Assembly: GCF_001039355.2 (NCBI RefSeq)
Contig: NW_019775590.1
Span: 86,866 to 150,865, forward strand
DNA: 64,000 nucleotides
Origin: Lingula anatina
Taxonomy: Eukaryota > Brachiopoda > Lingulata > Lingulida > Lingulidae
Reading direction: 5' to 3'
This document shows, piece after piece, positions 35,290 to 47,345 of this stretch (positions within the stretch are counted from its first letter, which is position 1; every line of letters starts with the position of its first letter). The notes beneath the pieces were generated by a model. It was not told the origin of the DNA. It saw only the letters and a list, made by a program, of their open reading frames with translations, and did not search any database. A program made the translations under genes and the position numbers.

Positions 35290-35638
35290 TTAAAGGGATA
35301 ATAACTCTTCGTTTTGGCCAAAAAATGAATTTTCCTGGAGTAAACAACAAGTTTCCCATACTAACCAATGGTTATTTAATCCATTTTTACATTCAAAGTT
35401 AGTCCCTGGTTTTTTTCTAAAAAGTTTGTTTTTTTTTTGTTATAATTTCTTAAGAGATTATAACAGAGTATAGCCATCAATGGAGGTCACATGATCTAAA
35501 GACAAGCTCAGATATCAGAATAAAAGCTATAACTGCCGTTTTTGTGGTAAAACAGAATATATTATATTTCTATGAGTTGTTCACAATGTTTTTATTGTGA
35601 AATATAGATCTCATACGAAGAGTTATTATCCCTTTTAA
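35290..35638. mobile_element. TTAA-flanked MITE (piggyBac-like)
   Basis: TIRs of about 20 bp (AGGGATAATAACTCTTCGT and its complement) bordered by TTAA on both sides. About 349 bp in total, AT-rich, no coding capacity. Confidence 0.75.
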
Positions 35639-36344
35639 TAAACCATTATAGTGAATACCCCATCCTCATCCTGATGTTCTATTGTTCATTACTTCCGGAA
35701 AAAATAAATAGACATCAATACCGCATTTTATCAAAATATAAAAAGAAATGTTTTAAAGTAAAAGTGATAGCTGTTTCGTGTCTTTAGTAAAGTAGTGAAT
35801 TTTCCCAACTTGATTTTAAGAAATATATTCCAATAACCTCCCTCGCAAGGTCAGCTAACACAAGGATGAATAAGTCCCACTGTAAATGTGATGATGGTAA
35901 GTCAACGACGTTGACAGTTCACGGTACCCTGTTATAGATGCGATAGCTATAGCAGTTAATGGTGACCGTGACTTCGTGCGTGTATGTGTGTGTGTGTATG
36001 AAACCCTTACCACCTAAAAGTTAAGCAAATACATTATTATTCGTAGATGACGACAAGCAGAGATAAGAGAGCTTAGCTTAGTACCTTGCTTCTTGATAAT
36101 AAAATGTTGTCAAACAAAACGATATATTATTTTCTTCGTATGTTTGCGTAACGCTGTCAGTAAGATTACAGAAGGCAGCAGTTTAGAAGGGGGTGTAGAT
36201 GAATACAGTCCCGCAGTAAAGTCCCCTTACCAAAAGGCTGCATGGTCTCTGAACCCTGCCCCGTATGGTCGAACAATAGAGGCCGCATGATAATTACAGG
36301 GTAGGGGAATCGGCAAGTAATCATTATCGCTCACCCAAATAACG

Positions 36345-36800
36345 TGAATGTATTGTTTTCTGATTTCATGGTTTGTTCCCTGTTGTCGTGACTCTGTGGT
36401 TGCATGCGCCGTCGTATATGTGCGCACGTTCGTTTTACGTCGCTTATTCTTCTTTATTACGCTAAAATGATACATACATTACCGATACATACGTTACTAT
36501 GAAGCGTGTAAATAATTATTCTATTTTCATTGGTTTTCTTTCACTTTGTGGGCCAACACTTATGTCTTTTATTCGTCTTTCATTAAAATACTGTTGGCGC
36601 ACAAAAGGAAAGACAACCAATGAAAATAGAATAAAAAATATTTACACGCTTTATGGTAACGTATGTATTATTTTAACGTAACAAAGAAGAATGAGCGACG
36701 TAATAACATGCGTGCGCACATATACAACGTCGCACGCAACCATATAGTCACGACAACAGAGAACAAACAATGAAATCAGAAAACAATACCTTCACATTAT
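36345..36800. mobile_element. Large palindromic element, copy 1
   Basis: Left arm 36345-36540 (TATTGTTTTCTGATTTCAT ... TTCTATTTTCATTGGTT) is repeated as reverse complement at 36612-36800, around a spacer of about 70 bp. Arms share the boxes TATATGTGCGCAC and GTAACGTATGTATNA. It looks like a foldback or MITE-type element. Confidence 0.75.
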
Positions 36801-37284
36801 TTCGTAACGTATGTATCGGTGACGTATGTATCATATAAACAATTTCAACAAACGGTTTCAAGACAAGTAATCTTGACTTGCCCTGCTTTTCCTTCTTATT
36901 TTCATTTAGTATACCGTAAGAATAAGTCGTTTGCTCACAAAACGGGCAACAAACAGTAAAAAATAAAAGCATTTACACGCCACATTTTAACTATTTTCAT
37001 TGGTTCTCTTTCGTTTTGTGCACCAATACTTATGTATTAATGTTACACTAAAATGAAAGAAAACGAGACAAATAAGATCTCTTGCCTTCAACTATCTGTG
37101 AAAATTGTCCATTTGATTCATACGTTGCCGATATGTACGTGACCAAACAATATGAAGGTGTTGTTTTCTGATTCCATTGATTGTTTTCTGTTGTCACGAC
37201 TTTGTGAGTGGGTGTGACTTTGTATATGTGCGCACTACGTTTTACGGCCCTCATTCTTGTTTGTTATGTAAATGTGATACATAT
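36801..37284. repeat. Spacer of the tandem palindrome unit
   Basis: Contains GTAACGTATGTATCGGTGACGTATG-type boxes, a segment ending in AAAACGGGCAACAAA that recurs after copy 2 (about 37741-37990), and a partial left arm at 37155-37260. Confidence 0.55.
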
Positions 37285-37740
37285 ACGTATTGTTTTCTGA
37301 TTTCATTGTTTCTTCTCTGTAGTGGTGACTCTGTGGTTGCGTGTGACGTTGTATATGTGCGCACGTTTGTTTTACGTCGCTTATTCTTCTTTGTTACGCT
37401 AAAATGATACATACGTTACCGATACATACGTTACCATGAAGCGTGTAAATATTTATTCTATTTTCATTTGTTTTCTTTCTCTTTGTGGGCCAACAATTAT
37501 GTATTTTATTTGTGTTTCATTAAAATAGTGATTGTGCACAAAAGAAAAGACAACCAATGAAAATAGAATAAAAAAGTGTTTACACGCTTTATGGTAACGT
37601 ATGTATCTTTTTAACGTAACAAAGAAGAATGAGCGACGTAATAACATGCGTGCGCACATATACAACGGCGCAAGCAACCAATGAGTCGCGACAACAGAGA
37701 ACAAACAATGAAATCAGAAATCAATACCTTCACATTATTT
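37285..37740. mobile_element. Large palindromic element, copy 2
   Basis: Same two-arm structure as 36345-36800, about 940 bp further on, with moderate divergence between the copies. Together with the flanking shared sequence this makes a two-unit tandem array. Confidence 0.75.
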
Positions 37741-38164
37741 GGTAACGTATGTATCGGTGACGTATGTATCATATAAACAATTTTAACAAACGGTTGCAAG
37801 ACAAGTTATCTTTACTTGTCCTGCTTTTCCTTCTCATTGTTATGTAGTATACCGTAAGAATTAGGCGTCTGCTCACAAAACGGGCAACAAAAAATAAAAA
37901 AAATAAATAAAAGTAGTTACACGCTTCATGGTAACTATTTTCATTGGTTGTCTTTCGTTTTGTGCGCCAACACTTATGGTGCCGATGAGTGTTTTAGATT
38001 AAAATGCAGTGATTTTTGTAATTATTTTACTTAATTTATCCATTGTAAGGCGCCTTGAGGTAGTATGTAAGTCGCCAAAAAGAAACTTATTATTTTTTTT
38101 TATTATTTTCCCCGGCTTACAGGTACTCTTATAATCACAATCACCGAGTAAGTAGCTTACAACA

Positions 38165-38849
38165 AGGTTATCAAACCGTAAAGGTATTTTGAACTACTGA
38201 TAGTATGGTTTACACAGTTTTGTAATAAGAAACGAATTTTGATGGACTTTTCAGGAAAGGGCAGGAATGGGCTTACTTGAATTTTCATTCTGGTCTGGAT
38301 CACCATCTACATACACTGTGAAATTTCAAAAATTGTTATTTGCCATTGCCGGAAAGGGTCACTGGCCTTGAGCCCAAAAATCACGAAAGGTGTTTTAAGG
38401 TCGTTGTGCAAAGGGTTTGCTCACAACTGCACTTGTACCAAAATTTGGATATGATGCAACCTTACTGAGTTTGTAGATCGTAGCATTGGGGAGGCTGTAA
38501 TGGAGATAATTAACTGATTAAAGTAATACAATGCCCAGAATATTTTATTTTCAGTTGATATACTTAATTCAAATATAATCTGCAATGGATGTCCAAATAA
38601 AAATGCATAATATACTTGGAAATAATTGTGTATCCTCTCTTGCATATTTTTTTCTTATTTCGTTTTCTAGGTGTTTATTTCGTCGGTTCTGAAAGAAAAG
38701 AAATAAATTTTATGAACACCTTGACCCTATTTCATATTAGAGCACTTTTTGGTGCATTCATTAATGCACAAACAACATTATTCAGTATTTGTATTTTTCA
38801 ATTAAATGACTTTAATAGAAATGGTTTTAATAATCATAATAATAATTAT
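38165..38849 (+). repeat. Duplicated segment (copy at 52382-52990)
   Basis: About 600 bp conserved in the same orientation, including GTATTTTGAACTA, TTGATGGACTTTTCA and AAATCACGAAAGGTGTTTTA. It ends at the single N at 38850, so adjacency to what follows is uncertain. Confidence 0.7.
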
Positions 38850-38864
38850 NACTTTTGTTAACAG

Positions 38865-38946
38865 AAACCAAACAGCATATGGATGACAATGTTATTTCCA
38901 TAGTTACCGAGCCAGGCCGTCCGTACAACCCGCAGCGACCCGGAGG
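38865..38946 (+). CDS. Orphan exon-like segment (27 codons)
   Basis: Flanked by TTTGTTAACAG and GG|GTAAGT. One frame is open and reads TKQHMDDNVISIVTEPGRPY then NPQRPGG. Not recognised. It sits just right of the N at 38850 and no partner exons were found, so it may belong to a gene broken by assembly or rearrangement. Confidence 0.25.
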
Positions 38947-39020
38947 GTAAGTAAGGGGAGATTCCGGCGGCACTGTATTATTATTTTTTCTTTTTCTTTT
39001 CTTTTTATAGTTTTCACCAG

Positions 39021-39084
39021 TTTTTGTCCAGTTTCTGTTCAGTTTTTGTTCAGTTTCTGTTCAGATTCTGTTCAGTTCTGTTCA
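39021..39084 (+). repeat. 11-bp minisatellite (TTTCTGTTCAG)n
   Basis: Six head-to-tail units with one or two differences each. Confidence 0.9.
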
Positions 39085-40285
39085 CACTGCGTGAATAAAC
39101 GGCAGTCTTATCCAGTGGTGTTTTTTCATTTACTCGTGGTCCGCTACAGCACAGTTGTAAAGGAAAGTTGGTGGCTGCTCAGCAGTCGCAATCGTTTCAA
39201 CTGTCGCAATCAGATAAGCACACGCTCAGTACTTAACGCGAAATGCGTTATAACAGCTTCAATAGATCATGTTAGTATAGCACCGTTGAGGTTGATCTGA
39301 ACTTGCTCCTTGTTGTTGAGTATAAAGGTTTTCCACTACCCTTCCGCACGATCGTTTATAAGCAAAGCAAGTGAAGTGCAGTGGTTTACAGTACAGATAT
39401 AAATAGGGACCCCAAGAGTATTGTTGTGACAAAGTGAGGAATAATACTATTTACGGGTATACTATCCGCGTACGCCCCAAAGTCGTGTATTAAGATACTT
39501 CATGGTAAATTACCACTTCATGGGATAAGTGCCCTGATTTTACTGACAAATCGACTTCACGGGATAAAATGCGACTTCATCTCCACATATGATATGCGAC
39601 TTCGTGGGATGATTGTTGGCCCTACATTGTACGTTTTGAAAAATAACGTTTTTGAACTGTCATGTTTTTGTACTGTAAATATTATTCAATATAGGTAAAC
39701 TGTATGTTTTAATTAAATTAACAAACTTGACTGAATAGGATTTCTGTGTTATCTGCGGCATAGTCTTCATTTGGAAGCCTGCAACTATGGCGTTCGGGGG
39801 GGAGGGGAGCTTGTTGTACTACTTACTAACGTGGTTGATCTGCGAGGGCAATAGGCTTATAGGATCATATTTACATAGAATAAATTGATTACTTGAAAAA
39901 GTTTAGTGGCAAAGTAACCTTGTGTCTCAAGTATAATGCTTATGACGCTTCCACCTTGTAATTGATATCCTGTTACTTGTTTTTAATGTGAAAAATGAGA
40001 GCGTAAATCAGCTTATCCCAACCACAGCCTGGAGAGTCATTCCACAAGAAAGTTGTAAAGTCGCATTTTGCAACCAAAGAAATACGTAAACGCGATTTGC
40101 GACTGTACATAACGCATTAAGCAATTAATTTCTTTAAAGTAATTGAAACGATATGAAATAAGATAGAGATAGAATTGGGATGGGAACGCGGTTGCCTCAA
40201 CACCGTAGGCTGAATCTGGTGTCTGCCCCCTGGGTGGATGATTTATATTTTATACACATTGTTTAATATTCGATGTACACCACGC

Positions 40286-40333
<48 letters not shown>

Positions 40334-40432
40334 TTATTGAGCATTAAATGTGTACAGGTTCCTTATTTTTTAACCAATGAAGTCGCTTTCTATCATGAAG
40401 TATTTTCTATGTTTACATACAGGGTATACTAA

Positions 40433-40647
40433 GGGCGTATTCCCATAGATTTTAGATCGATCTATCCCCGTGGGGAGTCTCACTAGATTACTGTCAGATA
40501 ATCCGGCTTAAATGTCCGTCCCGCCTACTACAAGCTGTAGGGGGGTAATTAACTTTCGTGCCCACTCGGCTGACAGCTATTTAGCGTGAACCCCCAGGGA
40601 GTTAGGTCGATCTAGTTTGGATCGATCTAATCTCTGGGAATGGGGTC
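40433..40647. mobile_element. PIF/Harbinger-like MITE, copy 2, with TAA target duplication
   Basis: 215 bp, same family as 19274-19511. Ends GGGCGTATTCCCATAGAT and ATCTCTGGGAATGGGGTC (inverted match), flanked on both sides by TAA (40430-40432 and 40648-40650), as expected of PIF/Harbinger. Confidence 0.78.
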
Positions 40648-41086
40648 TAAGAATTTACCGGGTGTTATAATACTTTTAATACTGTCAAACTATTAATTCT
40701 TATATTTTTTTTAAATGATGCAACCCCTCAAGTAAATGAAACTGATAAAGATATTTCCTCCTGGCACGTGCAGGAAGATTTGGAGGTCTGAACGCTACGA
40801 GAAACTTCGTGAAGTCTTTTGGCGCTGGATATTATTTTTAGTCATCTGATATTTTCGTAATATTTTAGCCATTAATAATATCTACATTTCAGTTCGTAGC
40901 AGCACCTCCCAAGGACTTCGCAAGACATGCGTGGTCCAAGACGCACGTCGCAAACAATGAAGGAGCAAGTGTCTTTGGCGTGTTATATACGGCGCACGCC
41001 CTCACACCGGGAATGCGTCGCACGTGCGTCACCCCCACGCCAAGAGTATAAAAAGCGTGCTCATGACGCACGCTGGTGTCTCGACA

Positions 41087-41278
41087 ATGAAGGACGATTG
41101 TGCATCGTGTACAACAATTGTCAAAAATTTCAAAATTTGCTTAATTAAGCTTCTAATATGCCTCTCCAAAAGGCAAGAGAAAGAAGCTAAGAGAGCAGAA
41201 AAGAAGGGAGGAGGTAGAAGAAAGAAGGGGAGCAGCACGTCATCACAAGCATGTAAGGCAAGTGTGAAGCAAAAGTGA
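41087..41278 (+). CDS. Speculative small basic ORF behind a TATA-like box
   Basis: TATAAAAA at 41047-41054 lies 33 bp before an ATG that opens 63 codons: a Cys-containing start, a hydrophobic stretch (ICLIKLLICL) and a Lys/Arg-rich tail. No family match. The region resembles transposon DNA and other frames are also open, so it may be fortuitous. Confidence 0.15.
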   Translation: MKDDCASCTTIVKNFKICLIKLLICLSKRQEKEAKRAEKKGGGRRKKGSSTSSQACKASVKQK

Positions 41279-42153
41279 CGCAAAAAGGAAACTTTTTTCG
41301 CCGTGTGTTGCAATCTCTTCGTAAGTGATAAATGCGTACCACGTACGCAGGTAGCAAAACGAACTCAAGAAATGAGTACAATTTCCACGGCCATCGCACC
41401 TTGCAATTAGCGTCCCTACTTGAAAGGGCACCTCACGTGGCCCCTGCGATTCCCATGGCAGACTTGCGCATATCCATTGAAACCTTTCCTCTACCTCTAC
41501 GAACTCCACGGCCTCCACTGCACCCAAAATTCGTACGGGACGTACGGTCCTAAAATTCGTGCGTCCAGTTGTGACCGAGGCTTTTAAGTTTAAACTGAAC
41601 TAGACCAGATCCCAATTGTAAGCAACAATACTGAAAGTCCTGGGGGAAAACGCTGTAGTTTGCACCATAACCAGCCAGTTAACACTAAAATTAACCCAAG
41701 CACCATCCTGGGAATGTAAGAAAAAAATGAAAAAATCACTATTTTTTACAGCACTTCATTTGAATTACTTTCTTATTTTTCGATACTTTTTTGATTTTCC
41801 AACTTAATTTTCCTATTCCCAGCTAACTTCTAGGCCTCTCCTAGGCTAACCTACACCTACAAGCATCATGATGGAAACGTTAGAAAAAAATTTAAAATAA
41901 TTTTTTGCATAGAATTTTTATCGTTTTTACTATTTTAATGCTTATTTGGTTTTTCTAGCTCATTTGGCAGTGTCTATTTGAATGACTATTTGATTTTGAA
42001 TATCAATATATTAATTTTTTTGCAAGATTTACACAAAAAGCTTTACAAATTATCACTTTATGTCACCAGAGTTTTACCGATAAAAACTACTATCTTCTAC
42101 AATCGTATCACAAAAAGTCCTTAATAGAAATGATCCAACCTTAAGTTCATTTC

Positions 42154-43276
42154 GTGTAGAACAGTTTCATTAGCTATGTTATTATAATAGACTTGTGAAG
42201 ATTCTTTTGTCTACAGCTATTTATATTAGTTTGATCTTACCATCCAATATTTCATCTGCTTGCAGTCAGATTTCATCAGGGAATGAGGTTGTGACAGGTA
42301 TGACAACCTGTCACCCCCTCTGGTGTGCCATTTGGTGAAAAAAGTGGAAGAGATCACTCTGGAAGAGGGGGAGGTGTTAACCTCATTCGACGTAACAGCC
42401 CTATTCACCAGCGTACCAGGCAACGAAGTGACAAGTATGGCAGTAGAAAGGGCCAAGAAGGATAAAACCTGGAAAACAGAACACTGCTTCCTCCAGAGGA
42501 CTTTGGGGACTTACTAAAGCTAACAATTGAGACAACCTACTTCCGGTACCAAGGGCGTATTTACGAACAGGTATATGGAATGGCAATGGGCTCTCCACTC
42601 TCTCCTGTCCTGGCCAACCTATTCATGGAAGAGTTTGAAGAGCAGGCACTAAGAACAGCCACCCACCCACCAAAATTTTGGGCCAGATACGTCGATGATA
42701 CAGGGGTTATAATACAGAAACAACACGAGGAGGAGCTTTTCCGACATATCAATGCACAACATGACAGCATTAAGTTCACAATAGAAAGGGAAGATGACAA
42801 CCAGACATTACCCATGCTGGACTTACAGCTTATTAGGAAGAATGATAACATCACAACAGACATTTATAGAAAACCTACGCATACAGACCACTACCTTCAG
42901 TGGACATCCCACCACCCTGTCCAACAGAAGATAGGAATCATCAAGACGCTGATGCATAGGGCAGACACACTGATAAAAGAGAAACCCAAGATAGAGATAG
43001 AGAAGGAAAAAATCAGAGTGGCTTTTAGAAATTGTGGTTACCCNNNNNNNNGGAATGATGGGACTGAGCTACCCAACCTCTACCTACCACTCCTAAGGAA
43101 GGGGCAGGCAAGGGGGGGGGGGATCTGACCAAATAGCACACCAGAGGGGGTGACAGGTTGTCATACCTGTCACAACCTCATTCCCTGATGAAATCTGACT
43201 GCAAGCAGATGAAATATTGGATGGTAAGATCAAACTAATATAAATAGCTATAGACAAAAGAATCTTCACAAGTCTA
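42154..43276 (+). mobile_element. Penelope-like retroelement (internally deleted) with inverted terminal repeats
   Basis: Flanked by a 13-bp direct repeat TTAAGTTCATTTC (42141-42153 and 43277-43289), read as target-site duplication. About 150 bp at 42185-42337 recur as near-perfect reverse complement at 43126-43279. Between them lies reverse transcriptase sequence: SFDVTALFTSVPGNEV (about 42385), GMAMGSPLSPVLANLFMEEF (42575), the catalytic YVDDT (42690) and a DIYRKPTHTDHYLQW thumb-like segment. After an 8-base N run (43044-43051) comes the end of the GIY-YIG endonuclease domain (NDGTELPNLY). Left of the inverted repeat is a 31-bp extension, a feature known for Penelope pseudo-LTRs. The frame is interrupted near 42490 and the N-terminal RT and most of the endonuclease are missing, so it is not autonomous. 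Confidence 0.85.
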
Positions 43277-43289
43277 TTAAGTTCATTTC

Positions 43290-44545
43290 ATTTCTTTTTC
43301 ACTTATATCTAGGCAGCAGCCTATTTCACTTATATCTAGGCAGCAGCCTATTTCACAGAGCCACACACAGCGATGGCGCATTATTATTTCATAACCGAAT
43401 ATATTCTTTGATAACTTTTCTTACTTAATCTCTAATAGCTCATGCAAAACCAGGAATAATCCTAGAGTCTTGTAGAGTAAAACTTTCAAGGGCTGCATTT
43501 TTGTCTGTATATGTATACAACCGTCTTATCATTTTCATTTCCAAAATGAAAATTAAAAAACGAACTGATTTCCGTATTTCCATTGAAACTAAAATGGTAA
43601 AATGAACATTTTAGATTCTTTCATGTCTTCACAGAAGGAGAAAAATGCCCTATAATCTAATATATTTCAACCTCTTGATATTGCACATCAGTGGATAGTT
43701 CTATTTTCTATCACGACACTAAGGCCGTGGTAATCTTTTACACCTTAAGTCACTGATCCTTTACGGTTTATCTCTTACATATCCCATGTTTATTTTTAAA
43801 ATTAAAAAGCATTTTCATAAAAAAATCTAAATACTGAAAAACAGACACAGTCAAAAATATTAACATGTATTTTTCGCACATGATACTCCTAGAGCATACT
43901 TTTCTCTGTCCAACAGTGAATAGTACTCACAAGTCAGGGTCCAGTAGTTGAAAGTAAGAACAAGAGACATGTCTAGCTATTGTACAAATTTTGCCTCATT
44001 CAAAAGCTGGGCAGCTGAGCAAATTAAGAAATAAGTAAGTGTTGATTAACTTATGAGCATCAGTGTATGTAAATTATATTTTAAGAATTCAGTTCAGGTA
44101 GTTGGCGATGCAGTTCCACATAGTGTTCACTTACGTTGGTAAAAAAACCAATAGACCACTCTGTATCTCTACCATCTAAATAGCGACTCATATTTAGGAA
44201 AATACGAAATATCTGCAGCTAATATTACCATTCTACGCGATTGGAACCTTGACAGCGTCGGCGGAGCAGGAGGTAAAGGCGAAAAGCATTCAAACCAAAT
44301 GAAACTGCTTCGAGTCCAACCTTGGACTTTCTTTTTTTNATTAAAAAAGTGTGGCCTTAGCAGAAATGCATGTAATCCATTTGTATCAGAGAACATATCG
44401 ACAAGCGTCCATTAGCACGCCCGCAGAATGGGGACGACTTTCATATCAATTTGTTTGATAGTCTATAGCGATAAATGTATGATGTAATCACTTGAAATAA
44501 AATTTGCTCTAAATGCACCAGGACCACTGTCATAGGGAGATCCAG
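43290..44545. other. Region between the two Penelope copies
   Basis: A 28-bp unit (CTTATATCTAGGCAGCAGCC...) is present twice at about 43309-43362. 44355-44545 is a partial copy of a recurrent low-copy repeat seen also at 46760, 58965, 60120 and 62150. A single N lies at 44339. No gene seen. Confidence 0.5.
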
Positions 44546-46030
44546 ATATAGACTTGTGAAGATCATTTTGTCTATAGCTACTTATATTTGTCTGATCTTA
44601 CCATCCAATGTTTCATCTGCTTGCAGTCAGACTTCATCAGGGAATGAGGTTGTGACAGGTATGACAACCCATCACCCCCTCTGGTGTGCTATTTGGTCAG
44701 ACCCCCCATTGCCTGCCCCTCCCTTAGGAGTGTTAGGTAGAGGTTGAGTAGCTCAGTCCCATCATTCCGATTCAACTTGGCCCCATGTAAGCGGATGTTA
44801 ATCGCTTCAAGAACTTTCCGGTGTAGGTCTCGTGGCTCTCTTTCCAAGATTTTTATGTCTTCTAGATTCCTAGCAGATCTTCTGAAACCTTTAATAGGGA
44901 AGAAACTAAGCCATATCAACAACTCACAAGACCTGGTGAAAAAAAGTGGAAGACATCACTCTGGAAGAGGGGGAGGTGTTACCCTCATTCGATGTAACAG
45001 CTCTATTCACCAGCGTACTAGGCAATGAAGTGACAAGTATATGGCAGTAGAAAGGGCCAAGAAGAATAAAACCTGGGAAAACAGAACACTACTTCCTCCA
45101 GAGGACTTTGGAGACCTACTAAAGCTAACAATTGAGACAACTTACTTCCGGTACCAAGGGCGTATTTACGAACAGGTATGTGGAATGGCAATGGGCTCTC
45201 CACTCTCTCAAGTGTCCTGGCCAACCTATTCATGGAAGATTTGAAGAGCAGGCACTAAGAACAGCCACCCACCCACCAAAATTTTGGGCCAGATACGTCG
45301 ATGATACAGATGTTATAATACATAAACAACACCAGGAGGAGCTTTTCCAACAAATCAATGCACAACATGATAGCATTAAGTTCACAATAGAAAGAGAAGA
45401 TGACACCCAGACATTACCCATGCTGGACTTACAGCTTACTAGGAAGAATGATACCATCACAACCGACATTTATAGGAAGCCTACGCATACAGACCACTAC
45501 CTTCAATGGACATCCCACCACCATGTCCAACAGAAGATAGGAATTATTAAGACGCTGATGCATAGGGCAGACACACTGATAAAAGAGAAACCCAAGATAG
45601 AGATAGAGAAGGAAAAATCAGAGTGGCTTTTAGAAAATGTGGTTACCCGGATTGGGCTATAAAAGAAGGGGAAAGAAAGGAAGAGAAAAACAAGAAAGAC
45701 TAGAGAACAGGACAGAAAAAGAAAAACCTAAAGGGTATGCAGTACTACCTTTCATAAAAAGGGTCAGTGAAAAGCTAAAAAGAGCATTCAGATAAAGGAA
45801 TGTATAGTTTTACACCATAAGGCAGGACAGACATTAAGAGGCATCCTAGTATCCCCAAAGGACAAATTAGACCCAGGATAACAGTGTTGTGTTGTATACC
45901 AGTGTGAATGTCAGGTGTGTGGAGAGAAATACATCGGAGAGACAGGACGATCCTGAACAGAAAGAATCACTGAACATCAAAAATCCGTCAAAAAACGTGA
46001 CAAATATATATTATACAACTCGGCAAGGTG
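44546..46030. mobile_element. Second Penelope-like copy, head-to-head mosaic and decayed
   Basis: 44551-44935 carries, on the minus strand, the endonuclease tail ([20 protein letters not shown] then LNRNDGTE) followed by the terminal repeat. 44936 onward carries, on the plus strand, RT from the SFDVTALFTSV motif through YVDDT (about 45297) and, after several frame breaks, the GIY-YIG core (VYQCECQVCGEKYIGETGR at about 45895) with an in-frame stop right after it. Unlike 42154-43276 this copy shows the GIY-YIG domain, confirming the EN-containing Penelope class. The opposed halves suggest two insertions or an inversion. Confidence 0.8.
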
Positions 46031-46319
46031 GTCTGATTTGTACGACAAACATCGTCAGCCTTGATCCGAACGTGCAGAATTTTTTTTTCTGACACACAAA
46101 CTACCACTGGAACTACAGTAAAGTAGACAGATCCCCGCAATCGCTCTTTGACGAAGCATTTTCTGATACCAATAAAAATAAACCAATATAATCAGAGATG
46201 CTTGTTTGTCCGTTTTGGCCAATGCGGGAGTTTGGCAATGCGGTATTAGTTATTGAAATACTAAAAACATGAAAAATAATCTCTCAGAATTAATCAGAAT
46301 GTTAACTTCAACAACATTT

Positions 46320-47345
46320 CGTATACAGGCGGCGAATAAGACAGCTAATTGAGCATTCTGAAACTACCGAAAAAAAGCTAAAACTATGGTCTATCTGAAA
46401 CGACTTTTAAAAATGCGTTTCATGTTTTAGAAAAAAAAGGGCTTCTACCAATGGCAAAGTTTTCAAAACTCCCGATTTAAAAATTGGCCGAAATTCTGCC
46501 TGTGACCATAGTAACAAGCATTGTGAGCAGTAAATAAAACTGGTTTTGGACCAAGGTCTGCTACAGGACAAAAAATTAGGAAATGTATTCCTTCACTTTG
46601 GTCACATACATATGTTTCATGCGTCGCCACTGTTGCAGTGTACATTGTGGTAATCATGTCACATATGAGAACCCTTTAATTCACGATAGTGCTCATCTTT
46701 TAAGATATTAAAATGCCTGAATATTGTTAAAATCAACTTTACAATTCAGTTGAGGATTCCGCTGTTTTTCGTCTAGCAGAAATGCATATAATCCATTAGT
46801 CTATTAACACGCCCGTAGCTTGACAATAATGTATAATTCAATTTGCTTGATAGGCAGTAGCGATAAATGTATGGTGAAATCACTTGAAATAAAATTTGAT
46901 TTAAATTTGATTGAGTCTACGAAATAATTTCAACAAAAGGAGAATGTCCTGTCTAACACCTTATTTATCCATCTAAATTCAAAAGGCGGCTGTTAAAAGT
47001 GTGATCTCAGGCAATAATTTCCTTTATTAATCAGTTCTAGGTCTTCAGAGGTTCATTGGGTTCTTGACCAAGCTTAAACTAAATATATTTGAGAGGAAGC
47101 ACTACCCTACACCACTAGGACCACTGTCATATGCGGATCCAGATATATTTTCTGACAGTCTTCCAAATTATCTTTATTGATCCATCTTGCAACAGAAAAA
47201 AAAGTCCAACAATGTAAATAAAAAAAAAAATCTGATCTGATCAGTTTCCGTCCGCCGCTGGCTGAGATACATTTCCCTGGCTATTTAGCAACGAGCGGGT
47301 GCGCAGTGGATAAGATCACCACCGAGTTTCAGAATTGCACTAATC
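46320..47345 (+). repeat. Recurrent low-copy repeat, copy B
   Basis: Matches 59740-60440 and 61768-62468 (for example CTGCCTGTGACCA, GGACCAAGGTCTG, CATATGAGAACCC), and its right part matches 58965-59545 (GCGATAAATGTATG, TGACCAAGCTTAAACTAAAT, GCGGATCCAGATATA). No coding frame is conserved between copies, so the element class is unknown. Confidence 0.65.

Larger units (their letters stand above)
39085..42140. other. Repeat-rich region without a supported gene
   Basis: Holds three CGACTTCA(T/C)GGGAT-type boxes (39505-39620), a (TAA)n tract (40289-40333), the second PIF/Harbinger-like MITE, and a GC-rich stretch with ACGCACG motifs (40880-41580) that looks like DNA-transposon sequence and carries a 63-codon open frame after a TATA-like box. 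41600-42140 shows nothing. Confidence 0.45.

Noticed and set aside
36093-37704. Several open frames within the palindromes
   Set aside because: They arise from the repeated arms in both orientations and show no protein-like pattern.
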